Below are positions 1-7,877 of a stretch of 13,275 nt of DNA, one piece after another; within the stretch, counting starts at the first letter, position 1, and the number at the start of each line of letters is the position of its first letter. The translations under genes were made by a program, and so were the position numbers. Where the stretch lies: the NCBI GenBank assembly GCA_900550815.1, contig URTW01000038.1, positions 1 to 13,275 of the forward strand. Direction: 5' to 3'. This stretch comes from an uncultured Collinsella sp. (GTDB taxonomy: Bacteria > Actinomycetota > Coriobacteriia > Coriobacteriales > Coriobacteriaceae). Below the pieces are notes generated by a model. That model ran no database searches, had not been told where the DNA came from, and worked only from the letters and a program-made list of their open reading frames with translations.

Positions 1-44
1 GAGCCCAGTACCATTACCTTATGAATATCCTTGCGCAGCGGCAT
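1..44 (-). CDS. carB: Carbamoyl-phosphate synthase large subunit, N-terminal fragment (cut by window edge)
   Basis: Only the first 14 codons are visible; they read MPLRKDIHKVMVLG, which matches the conserved CarB N-terminus that leads into the first ATP-grasp half. The large subunit uses ammonia delivered by CarA, bicarbonate and two ATP to make carbamoyl phosphate for pyrimidines and arginine. The ATG shares its A with the carA stop codon (TAATG), and AAGGAGG lies 9 bases upstream inside the end of carA, so the two subunits are probably translationally coupled in a 1:1 complex. The identification rests on the short N-terminus plus its position after carA. Confidence 0.9.
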   Translation of the reverse strand, partial: MPLRKDIHKVMVLG

Positions 45-1309
45 TACTGAGCGCCTCCTTTCGACTTTTCAATATTTTCGATGAACTTATCAACCAGATA
101 CGAGGTATCCATCGGGCCGGGGCATACCTCCGGGTGGTACTGAACGGTGAATACCGGACGGCCGATGTGCTCGAGGCCCTCTCCGGTGCCGTCGTTCAGG
201 ATGACATAGCGCACGCGGGCGATCTGCGGGTCAACCGACTCGCCTACAACGGCATAGCCGTGGTGCTGCGAGGTGATGTAGGTGCGATCCGCGGCTATGT
301 CCTTTACCGGATGGTTGACACCGCGGTGGCCGTACTTCAGCTTCATGGTCTTGGCACCGGCTGCCAGTGCGGACAGCTGGTGACCCAGACAGATGCCGAA
401 GGTGGGGATGTTCAACTCATTGATGTGCTTGAGGTTCTCAATGATTTCCACCGGCTCGGCGGGGTCGCCGGGGCCGTTGGACAAATTGACGCCATCGGGA
501 TTCTTGTCGAGCACCTCACTCGCGGGCGTATCCCACGGCACGACGGTAAGGTCGCAGCCGGCGCGGACCAGACCCTCCAGAATGCCGCGCTTCACACCGC
601 AGTCGTAGGCGACCACTTTGTGACGGGCAGGAGCGGCAACCGCAAGTGCAAAGTCATGCGTGGCAGGCAGGTCGGCGGCCACAAACTCGTGAGGAGCGGG
701 GCAACTTACGGTCTTGACCAGGTTCTCGCCTACCAGCGTGGGCGCTGCGGCCAGACGCTCGGCAAGCTCGTCGACGTCGAAGATCTCGGTCGAAATAATG
801 CCCATCTTGGAACCATTGTCGCGCAGGTGGCGCACCAGGGCGCGAGTGTCGACACCCTCGATAGCGACGATGCCGTGAGCGCGCAGGTACTCCGGCACGC
901 TGACGGCCGAGCGCCAGTTAGAAGGCGTGGCGCACATGTCGCGAACGATCATGCCGCGCATGGCCGGAGCGCTCGCAGGGCGCACGGCGTCGCCGGGGAA
1001 GGCCGACTGGACGTCGGTCTCGTCGATACCGTAGTTGCCGATCTGCGGATAGGTCATGGTTACGATTTGGCCGGCATAACTCGGGTCGGTCATGACCTCA
1101 AAGTAGCCCTCGAGCGAGGTGTTGAAGCAGACTTCGCCGGTCGCGGTGCCCTCGGCGCCGCATGCACGTCCATAAAAAATGGTCCCATCCTCAAGATACA
1201 GGATGCAGGGACCGCAGGTGCCCTTGCTGGTTTTGGCCAGCATACGCTGGCAAAGCTCGCTGGGCGCGAAGGTGCGGGCGGCAGCGCCCGCGGTATGGTT
1301 GTTCGCCAT
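44..1309 (-). CDS. carA: Carbamoyl-phosphate synthase small (glutaminase) subunit
   Basis: This 421-aa protein hydrolyses glutamine and channels ammonia to CarB. The N-terminal CarA domain starts near residue 37 (LYLEDGTIFYGRA) and includes FNTSLEGYFEVMTDPSYAGQ. The class I glutamine amidotransferase domain begins near residue 231, with the nucleophile Cys307 in FGICLGHQLSAL and the partners His392 and Glu394 in QYHPEVCPGP. The family's usual QNHG reads QHHG here (348-351). About 36 extra residues precede the normal start of the fold. I chose the ATG at 1309 because GAAGGAG sits 4 bases upstream; an in-frame GTG at 1330 lies inside the leader hairpin and lacks a ribosome site. Its 3' end overlaps carB by one base. 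Expression is probably controlled by the PyrR-type hairpin overlapping its ribosome site. Confidence 0.96.
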   Translation of the reverse strand: MANNHTAGAAARTFAPSELCQRMLAKTSKGTCGPCILYLEDGTIFYGRACGAEGTATGEVCFNTSLEGYFEVMTDPSYAGQIVTMTYPQIGNYGIDETDVQSAFPGDAVRPASAPAMRGMIVRDMCATPSNWRSAVSVPEYLRAHGIVAIEGVDTRALVRHLRDNGSKMGIISTEIFDVDELAERLAAAPTLVGENLVKTVSCPAPHEFVAADLPATHDFALAVAAPARHKVVAYDCGVKRGILEGLVRAGCDLTVVPWDTPASEVLDKNPDGVNLSNGPGDPAEPVEIIENLKHINELNIPTFGICLGHQLSALAAGAKTMKLKYGHRGVNHPVKDIAADRTYITSQHHGYAVVGESVDPQIARVRYVILNDGTGEGLEHIGRPVFTVQYHPEVCPGPMDTSYLVDKFIENIEKSKGGAQ

Positions 1310-1313
1310 AATT

Positions 1314-1346
1314 CTCCTTCCCGGTCTCACAGGACCGGCTTAAAGG
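1314..1346 (-). promoter_or_regulatory. Candidate PyrR-binding RNA hairpin that sequesters the carA ribosome site
   Basis: On the transcribed strand the leader folds as lower stem CCUUU (1346-1342) with GAAGG (1320-1316), a 5'-side AAG bulge, upper stem CCGGUC (1338-1333) with GACCGG (1326-1321), and hexaloop CUGUGA (1332-1327). The known PyrR site consensus is ARUCCNGNGAGGYU with hexaloop CNGNGA; the stretch GGUCCUGUGAGACC matches the loop exactly and replaces the U-G pair by U-A. The lower stem uses most of the Shine-Dalgarno GAAGGAG. Binding of PyrR with UMP would therefore be expected to block carA translation, as proposed for mycobacterial pyr leaders. The structure is seen in the sequence; the regulator is inferred. 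Confidence 0.72.
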
Positions 1347-1350
1347 TGTG

Positions 1351-1380
1351 TAGTTAGGCCTCGCGGTATTGTAACCGCAA
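1351..1380 (-). promoter_or_regulatory. Weak candidate promoter for carA
   Basis: TTGCGG (1380-1375), 18 bases, then TAACTA (1356-1351). The -35 hexamer is the same one used by the much better rpsF promoter in this window, and the predicted start would lie close to the first base of the PyrR-type hairpin. The -10 is poor. A 5-bp inverted repeat GCGGT/ACCGC flanks TACAAT within the spacer and could be an operator or an alternative -10. Confidence 0.35.
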
Positions 1381-1469
1381 GTATGCCTCATGGCGTTAAT
1401 TTCATCGAAATGTTTACGAAATGATAATTATGACTTTCTATGCATAATGTTTTTTAATCCCCGTCCCAG

Positions 1470-1509
1470 AAAAATCATCCCGCGGGGCTTGTGGCTCACG
1501 CGGGATGAT
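1470..1509 (-). terminator. Intrinsic terminator after the membrane-protein gene
   Basis: A perfect 11-bp stem (ATCATCCCGCG, positions 1499-1509 and 1474-1484), loop of 14, followed on the minus strand by TTTTT (1474-1470). It starts 7 bases after the stop codon at 1516 and separates the exporter operon from carA. Confidence 0.9.
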
Positions 1510-1515
1510 GGCGTC

Positions 1516-2481
1516 TTATTTTTTCTTGTCCTGCTCCAGCAGTTCGGACGGTGTGCGATCGGGCTTGCCGCCACGGAAAATCTCGCGGCCATGCAGACGA
1601 TGCTCCAGATCGCGCTCGGCTTTTTCCTCGTCAATCTTGGTCTGGCTCACCACCGGGTCCTCAATCAACGACGACACCGAGTTCACCTGCTTCTGAATGC
1701 GCTCGGCGATGGTGTCATCCATACTCACGATGCGCATCTTCCAGTCGATACTCGTGGCGTTGGATGAGCTCTTGGTCCACACGAACGTCAAAATGGCGCT
1801 CTGGTGGCCGCGCGCGGGGAACATGCCAAAGAAGGAATCGTGCTGAATGTTGCTATCCTCGTCGATATAGGCATGAACGTTATACACCACGCGGTCGATC
1901 TTATCGTTGAGCAACGCGTTGGTCGCAAGCGCCGCGGCCTGAATCTGCCCGTTGGACAGCAGCTCGAGCTCGTTGGCAGACGATGTGTCCAACACCGTCA
2001 CCTCGACCGTGCCCGTGCGTTCATCGGCTTCATCGACGGTAAAGTCGAGCGGGAACTGCGTAAAGCCGTTGCCCCACTCAAGGCCGCCCTTCAGCGCCGT
2101 CGAAACGGTATCGACCGAAACGCTCTCGGACAGGTTGGCGGTGTTCAGACGACGCATCACGCCGTAGCCAATCTGCATGCCCACGATCAGCACCAAAATA
2201 CCGATGACCACGGCCATCGCGGTCTTCGTAATGGTATGGCTCACCTGCGAGCCCGAAGGATCGTCCTCGGACAGCGGGTCGATATGTTTTGCCTGGCTCG
2301 CGCGGTCCTCGCTGCGCAGCTGCGCTAGCGCCGCTTTGTCACCGCGCTTGGCCGCAGCCTCCTTCTCACGCATGCGCTCGGTACGCTTTTTGGCGAGCGT
2401 GGGATCCAAGACGCCGGATGCATCGATTTCGGAGAATAACTCCGTCACTTCTTCCGGAGTCAAAGGGTTCTTGTCAGCCAT
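1516..2481 (-). CDS. Single-span membrane protein of unknown function, encoded after an ABC exporter
   Basis: I do not recognise the family of this 321-aa protein. Residues 1-85 are charged and hydrophilic, with a Lys/Glu/Ala-rich probable helix at 28-65. One clear membrane segment lies at about 87-109 (TAMAVVIGILVLIV...), and a 210-residue C-terminal part follows, rich in beta-type alternation (TGTVEVTVLD, AILTFVWTK), ending in a charged tail DKKK. With no signal peptide and positive residues on both sides of the span, topology is uncertain; an outside C-terminal domain is my guess. The ATG at 2481 has AGGAAG upstream and lies 19 bases after the ABC gene's stop, so the two are cotranscribed and may work together. 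An intrinsic terminator follows directly. Confidence 0.85.
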   Translation of the reverse strand: MADKNPLTPEEVTELFSEIDASGVLDPTLAKKRTERMREKEAAAKRGDKAALAQLRSEDRASQAKHIDPLSEDDPSGSQVSHTITKTAMAVVIGILVLIVGMQIGYGVMRRLNTANLSESVSVDTVSTALKGGLEWGNGFTQFPLDFTVDEADERTGTVEVTVLDTSSANELELLSNGQIQAAALATNALLNDKIDRVVYNVHAYIDEDSNIQHDSFFGMFPARGHQSAILTFVWTKSSSNATSIDWKMRIVSMDDTIAERIQKQVNSVSSLIEDPVVSQTKIDEEKAERDLEHRLHGREIFRGGKPDRTPSELLEQDKKK

Positions 2482-2500
2482 AAACTTCCTGTCATATCAA

Positions 2501-4273
2501 TCAGTCGAGCTCGTGCGCACGCGCACCTTCGAACTGCATTCGATAGTAACGGGCATAGGTGCCGCCACGGGCGAGAAGCTCCTCGTGCGTGCCACGCTCC
2601 ACAACGCGACCATGCTCAACGGTCGCAATCTCATCGGCATGCTTAATGGTCGAAAGACGGTGGGCGATGATAATCGTGGTGCGGCCGCGTGCCAGCTCTT
2701 CGAGTGACTCCTGCACCGCCTCCTCGCTCTCGTTATCCAAAGCACTCGTCGCCTCGTCCAAAATCAGGATCTTGGGGTTCTTGAGAAACACGCGCGCGAT
2801 GGCAACGCGCTGCTTCTGTCCGCCCGAAAGACGGCTGCCGCGCTCGCCCACCACGGTGTCGTAGCCCTGCGGAAGCGACTCGATAAAGGCATCGATGTTG
2901 GCGCGACGGGCGGCCTCGGCGATCTCTTCTGCCGTAGCGCCCGGCTTGCCGTAGGCGATGTTCTCGCCAATCGTGCCGTCAAACAGATAGACATCCTGCT
3001 GCACCAGGCCGATGGCGCGGCGCAGGCTCTGCTGCGTCACATCGCGCACGTCCTGACCGTCGATGCTAATGGATCCGGTAGCCACGTCATAAAAGCGCGG
3101 CAGCAGCGAACAGGTCGTGGACTTGCCGCCGCCCGAAGGGCCAACCAAAGCGATGGTCTGCCCGGGCTTGATGGACAGGTCCATATGGTCGATAACGGGA
3201 CGCTCGTCGGCATAGCCCTCGCCCAGCTCAACATCCTCGTAGTTAAAGCACACGTCGTGATACTCCACGGCGCCGGCAGTCACCTGCAGATCCGTAGCGC
3301 CCGGCTTGTCCTGGATATCCGGCGCCGTCGAGAGCACCTCGTCCATACGCTTAAAGCCGGCGATAGCCTTCTGATACGTTTCGGCCGAATTGACGAGTGT
3401 CTCGAGCGGCGTGCAGAACAGCGAAATATAGAGTGCAAAGGTCGCCATATCGACCGCCTGCAGCTGTCCCTGGGCGACCAGCCAGCCGCCAAGCAGCACC
3501 ACGATCACATAGAGCACACCAGAGAGCAGGCCATACGTCGCGGTATAGACGCCCATGGCGTGATACATGTTCTCCTTGGACAAAAGGTAGCGATTGTTGG
3601 AGGCGCGGAACTTGGCACGCTCGGTCTCCTCGTTGGCAAAGCTCTTGACCACGCGCATGCCCGCCAGAGAATCCTGCAGCTGCGCATTGATGCCGCTGAT
3701 CTTTTTGCGGTTGTCGCTAAAGACCTCGCGCATACGCATGTTTTGCCAAAACATGATGACCGCAAACGCCGCCGTCACCACGGCCATGGCGAACGCCAGC
3801 ACCGGGGCGATGGTAAAGAGGATCACAAACGAGCCGATAATCTCGATGCCGCAGATGATGATCCACTCGGGTACGTGATGCGCCGCCTCGCAGATATCGA
3901 ACAGGTCGTTGACCACGCGGCTCATCATGTCGCCCGAACTGTTGCGGTCGAAGTACGCAAAGCTAAAGCGCTCGTACTGGTCAAACAGGTCCTCGCGCAT
4001 CTTGGACTCCATGCGCGCACCCATCACGTGGCCCCAGTAGCTCACAAAGTAGCGGCAGGCGCAGCGAACGGCATACATCAGCACCAGCCCCACCGCGATC
4101 ATACCGAGCGCCTGCATAATGGCAGCCTGGCCCTGGGTAAACAGCCCACCGGTCAAATTGCGCAGGATAATGGGGAACGCCAGGTCAATGGCAGCAAGCA
4201 CCAGAGCACAAACAGTATCAGCAACAAAAAGCCCCATCTGGGGCTCGTAATACGAAAGAAACCTCTTCAGCAT
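2501..4273 (-). CDS. ABC-type multidrug/lipid-like exporter, fused permease-ATPase half transporter
   Basis: This 590-aa protein has the usual half-exporter layout. An N-terminal type IV exporter membrane domain has about six spans (roughly 13-38, 52-78, 134-156, 157-178, 245-268, 272-290), and a C-terminal nucleotide-binding domain starts near 335. Walker A is GPSGGGKST (378-386), the Q-loop is VQQD (424-427), the signature is LSGGQ (482-486), Walker B is ILILDE (502-507) and the H-loop is His538, so all catalytic motifs are intact. Such proteins act as dimers; with no second half transporter beside it, a homodimer is likely. The substrate cannot be read from sequence. GAGG precedes the ATG at 4273. 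It follows the Nudix gene across a hairpin-containing gap and is tightly linked to the downstream membrane protein. Confidence 0.93.
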   Translation of the reverse strand: MLKRFLSYYEPQMGLFVADTVCALVLAAIDLAFPIILRNLTGGLFTQGQAAIMQALGMIAVGLVLMYAVRCACRYFVSYWGHVMGARMESKMREDLFDQYERFSFAYFDRNSSGDMMSRVVNDLFDICEAAHHVPEWIIICGIEIIGSFVILFTIAPVLAFAMAVVTAAFAVIMFWQNMRMREVFSDNRKKISGINAQLQDSLAGMRVVKSFANEETERAKFRASNNRYLLSKENMYHAMGVYTATYGLLSGVLYVIVVLLGGWLVAQGQLQAVDMATFALYISLFCTPLETLVNSAETYQKAIAGFKRMDEVLSTAPDIQDKPGATDLQVTAGAVEYHDVCFNYEDVELGEGYADERPVIDHMDLSIKPGQTIALVGPSGGGKSTTCSLLPRFYDVATGSISIDGQDVRDVTQQSLRRAIGLVQQDVYLFDGTIGENIAYGKPGATAEEIAEAARRANIDAFIESLPQGYDTVVGERGSRLSGGQKQRVAIARVFLKNPKILILDEATSALDNESEEAVQESLEELARGRTTIIIAHRLSTIKHADEIATVEHGRVVERGTHEELLARGGTYARYYRMQFEGARAHELD

Positions 4274-4304
4274 GTGATCCTCAAAGAAATATCAGCAACG
4301 TAAG

Positions 4305-4343
4305 GCCCTGGGACAAAGCAATCAGTAGCACTTGTCCCAGGGC
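4305..4343 (-). terminator. Perfect 12-bp intercistronic hairpin between the Nudix and ABC genes
   Basis: GCCCTGGGACAA (4305-4316) and its exact reverse complement (4332-4343) enclose 15 bases. The hairpin begins 13 bases after the Nudix stop and ends 32 bases before the ABC start. There is no U-tract on either strand, so it may be a partial or Rho-assisted terminator, an RNA processing or stability element, or an operator. The call as terminator is tentative. Confidence 0.5.
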
Positions 4344-4355
4344 TATCCCCACTCG

Positions 4356-5051
4356 TTAAAGCTCCGTGCCCCCAAGGCGGTGCGCGATGCTGTCGCAGGC
4401 CAAGGCGCCTACGACGGTCTTGGCGTCTTCGATCTTGCCGTCGAGTACAGCGTCGATCAGCTCGTGCAGCGGCACCAGGTCCACGTTGACAAACTCGTCA
4501 TCATCGGGGTTGGGCGCATCAAACTCGAGCTTGGTAGCCAAGTAGATGTGGATGATCTCATCGCAAAAACCGCAGGACGTGACAATCGACGTCAAAAAGC
4601 GAATACGACCAGCCCTAAAGCCGGTCTCCTCATGCAGTTCGCGCTTGGCGCAATCGAGCGGGTCCTCGCCTGGATCGAGCTTGCCGGCGGGAATCTCGAC
4701 CGTCACGCGGTCGATGGCGGTGCGGTACTGACGCACCAGCACGATCTTGCCGCTCTCGGTCAGTGCCACAACGGCCGCCGCGCCCGGATGGCGAACGATA
4801 TCGCGGGCGCTGCGGTGACCGTTGGGCAGCTCAACCTCAAGACGGTGGACGTCGAGGATCTTGCCCTTCCAGGCGCACTCCTCCGAAAGAATCTTCTCGT
4901 GCAGCTCGGCATCGTGCGGGTCGTCGTCGCCCAGCACCAGTGCCGGCTCGTCAGCGACCTCGCCACCAGGCTCGCCCTCGGCGTGCCCATACATGCGGCT
5001 GTCCTCTTCGACGATCTGCGCGTCCACGAGCTCTTCGTTCTTCTCGTCCAT
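4356..5051 (-). CDS. Nudix hydrolase, ADP-ribose pyrophosphatase-like
   Basis: A 231-aa Nudix protein. The complete Nudix box runs Gly123-x5-Glu129-x7-Arg137-Glu138-x2-Glu141-Glu142-x-Gly144 (GKLDPGEDPL...RELHEETGF), and VEIPAGK before it with SCGFCDE after it are typical of the ADP-ribose pyrophosphatase group (NudF-like), which splits ADP-ribose to AMP and ribose 5-phosphate. The substrate is inferred from family resemblance. The first 55 or so residues are an acidic extension absent from typical members. I prefer the ATG at 5051 because GAGAGG lies about 10 bases upstream; the in-frame ATG at 5060 touches that site directly and would add MRR. It starts 21 bases after the purD stop, so it is cotranscribed with purD. 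Confidence 0.88.
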   Translation of the reverse strand: MDEKNEELVDAQIVEEDSRMYGHAEGEPGGEVADEPALVLGDDDPHDAELHEKILSEECAWKGKILDVHRLEVELPNGHRSARDIVRHPGAAAVVALTESGKIVLVRQYRTAIDRVTVEIPAGKLDPGEDPLDCAKRELHEETGFRAGRIRFLTSIVTSCGFCDEIIHIYLATKLEFDAPNPDDDEFVNVDLVPLHELIDAVLDGKIEDAKTVVGALACDSIAHRLGGTEL

Positions 5052-5072
5052 CCGTCTCATTCCTCTCGGATT

Positions 5073-6377
5073 TTAGGCATCCCAGGCGTCGCGGCCGCGC
5101 AGCGCGCGCAGGCCGATGTCGTGACGCAGGGTCTTGCCCTCAAAATCAATCTTCTCGCAGGCCTCGTAGGCAAGGTTGCGAGCGTTCTCGAACGTGTCGC
5201 CCAGAGCGGTCACGGCAAGCACGCGGCCACCATTGGTCACGAGCTGGCCGTCCACCACGGCAGTGCCCGCGTGGTACACGGTCACGTTCTCCATGCCCTC
5301 GGCATCCTCAATACCGGTGATGACCTTGCCTTTCTCGTAGCTGCCGGGATAGCCCGCGCTCGTCAGGACAACGGCCACGGCCCACTCGTCGCGCCAGTCG
5401 AGTTCAATCTGATCGAGCTCGCAGTTGGCACAAGCCAGCATGACCTCGACCAGGTCGTTCTTAAGGCGCGGCAGCACGACCTGCGGCTCGGTGCCGCCAA
5501 AGCGGGCATTGATCTCCAGCACCTTGGGGCCGGCGGGAGTGAGCATAAAGCCGCCGTACAGGCAGCCGCGGTAGTCGATACCCTCGGCAGCGAGCTCGGC
5601 CACGGTCTGCTCCATGACCTTCACCATGGTGGCGTGCTCCTCGTCAGTCACGATGGGCACCGGGCTGTAGACACCCATGCCGCCGGTGTTGGGGCCCTTG
5701 TCGCCCTCAAGCGCGCGCTTGAGGTCCTGCGAGGTGGCCATGGGGCGCACGGTCTTGCCGTCGGTAAAAGCCAGCAGCGAGCACTCGGGACCGGTCAGCA
5801 TCTCCTCGATAACCACGGTGTTGCCGGCATCGCCAAAGGTGCCGCCAAAGCACTCGCGCACGGCCTCCTCGGCCTGCTCAAGTTCGGTCGCCACGATAAC
5901 GCCCTTGCCCGCGGCAAGGCCGTCGGCCTTGACGACCAGCGGGGCGCCCTGCTCGCGCACGTAGGCGAGAGCCGAAGCCTCGTCGGTAAACGAGCCGTAG
6001 GCTGCCGTCGGAATGCCCGCACGTTCCATGAGCTGCTTGGAGAACAGCTTGGAGCCCTCCATACGGGCACCCTCGGCACCCGGGCCAAAGCAGGGAATAC
6101 CCGCCGCGCGCACGGCGTCGGCCACGCCCGCCACGAGCGGAGCCTCGGGGCCAATTACCACGAGTCCGCATCCGCGGCTCTGCGCAAACGCCGCCACGGC
6201 CGCAGGATCGCAGTCGTCGAGAACAACGTTCTCGCCGCAGCTCGCGGTGCCGCCGTTACCCGGCGCAATGTAGAGCTTGCCGGCGCGCGGTGATGCTGCG
6301 AGCTTAGCTGCCAAAGCATGCTCGCGGCCGCCGCTGCCCAACAACAGGATGTCGATGGTTTGAGTGTCCGCCTTCAA
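5073..6377 (-). CDS. purD: Phosphoribosylamine-glycine ligase (GAR synthetase), TTG start
   Basis: This 434-aa enzyme joins phosphoribosylamine and glycine with ATP, the second step of purine synthesis. The N-terminal motif GSGGREHAL is at 14-22, the ATP-grasp motif KADGLAAGKGV at 150-160, GPNTGGMGVYSP at 228-239, and the metal-binding Glu288 and Asn290 in LEINARFG. Length is normal. The usual RFGDPETQ motif reads RFGGTEPQ here (292-299), a clean triple substitution with no frameshift. The start is TTG: AGGAGG lies 5 bases upstream (6388-6383), no ATG is near, and the protein aligns from its first residues with the family. It sits between purA (gap of 118 bases holding a terminator-like hairpin) and the Nudix gene, so purine genes are grouped here. 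Confidence 0.95.
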   Translation of the reverse strand: MKADTQTIDILLLGSGGREHALAAKLAASPRAGKLYIAPGNGGTASCGENVVLDDCDPAAVAAFAQSRGCGLVVIGPEAPLVAGVADAVRAAGIPCFGPGAEGARMEGSKLFSKQLMERAGIPTAAYGSFTDEASALAYVREQGAPLVVKADGLAAGKGVIVATELEQAEEAVRECFGGTFGDAGNTVVIEEMLTGPECSLLAFTDGKTVRPMATSQDLKRALEGDKGPNTGGMGVYSPVPIVTDEEHATMVKVMEQTVAELAAEGIDYRGCLYGGFMLTPAGPKVLEINARFGGTEPQVVLPRLKNDLVEVMLACANCELDQIELDWRDEWAVAVVLTSAGYPGSYEKGKVITGIEDAEGMENVTVYHAGTAVVDGQLVTNGGRVLAVTALGDTFENARNLAYEACEKIDFEGKTLRHDIGLRALRGRDAWDA

Positions 6378-6417
6378 GGGTGCCTCCTCTATGGATTAAC
6401 GGCCCGCTCCGCGCGAG

Positions 6418-6473
6418 CCCTTTGCAAGCAAATATACCCCTCGGCCGCCCGTCCGGGCTGCAAAGGGGTATAT
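6418..6473 (-). terminator. Terminator-like nested hairpin between purA and purD
   Basis: On the minus strand a 10-bp stem (AUAUACCCCU, 6473-6464, with 6441-6432) encloses a second stem GCCC-GGAC-GGGC (6458-6447), followed by UUUGCUU. It lies 22 bases after the purA stop. The left arm can also pair, over CCCUUUGCA (6467-6459), with UGCAAAGGG (6426-6418) just downstream, giving an alternative fold. The short U-rich run suggests incomplete termination, which would allow purA transcripts to reach purD. Confidence 0.65.
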
Positions 6474-6495
6474 CGCAATAACCAAATAGTCCCGA

Positions 6496-7791
<1,296 letters not shown>

Positions 7792-7848
7792 TTACATTCA
7801 TGGACTGTCTGCGCGCCACGCCGGCACGCAGAAGCACAAAACATTCCC

Positions 7849-7877
7849 AGTATACCCGTGCAACGGGCGCCTGTCCT
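7849..7877 (-). promoter_or_regulatory. Candidate purA promoter overlapping the dnaB stop codon
   Basis: AGGACA (7877-7872), 17 bases, TATACT (7854-7849). The spacer holds a short perfect inverted repeat, CCCGT-TGC-ACGGG (7867-7855), that could be an operator or a weak hairpin. The predicted start lies about 60 bases before the purA ATG. Confidence 0.5.

Noticed and set aside
134..1357. Long open frame on the plus strand opposite carA
   Set aside because: It is the antisense of a certain gene in a G+C-rich region. It has low-complexity Gly/Val/His/Arg composition and no family motifs.
1191..1391. Possible leader peptide starting upstream of carA (minus strand)
   Set aside because: No ribosome site precedes its ATG at 1391, which lies before the predicted transcript start, and it simply runs into carA in another frame.
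3185..4303. 372-codon plus-strand open frame opposite the ABC exporter
   Set aside because: Antisense of a clear ABC transporter domain; composition is His/Arg-rich without motifs.
4332..6293. 653-codon plus-strand open frame opposite the Nudix gene and purD
   Set aside because: It spans two well-identified minus-strand genes and has the His/Ala/Gly/Leu composition typical of antisense frames, with no recognisable domain.
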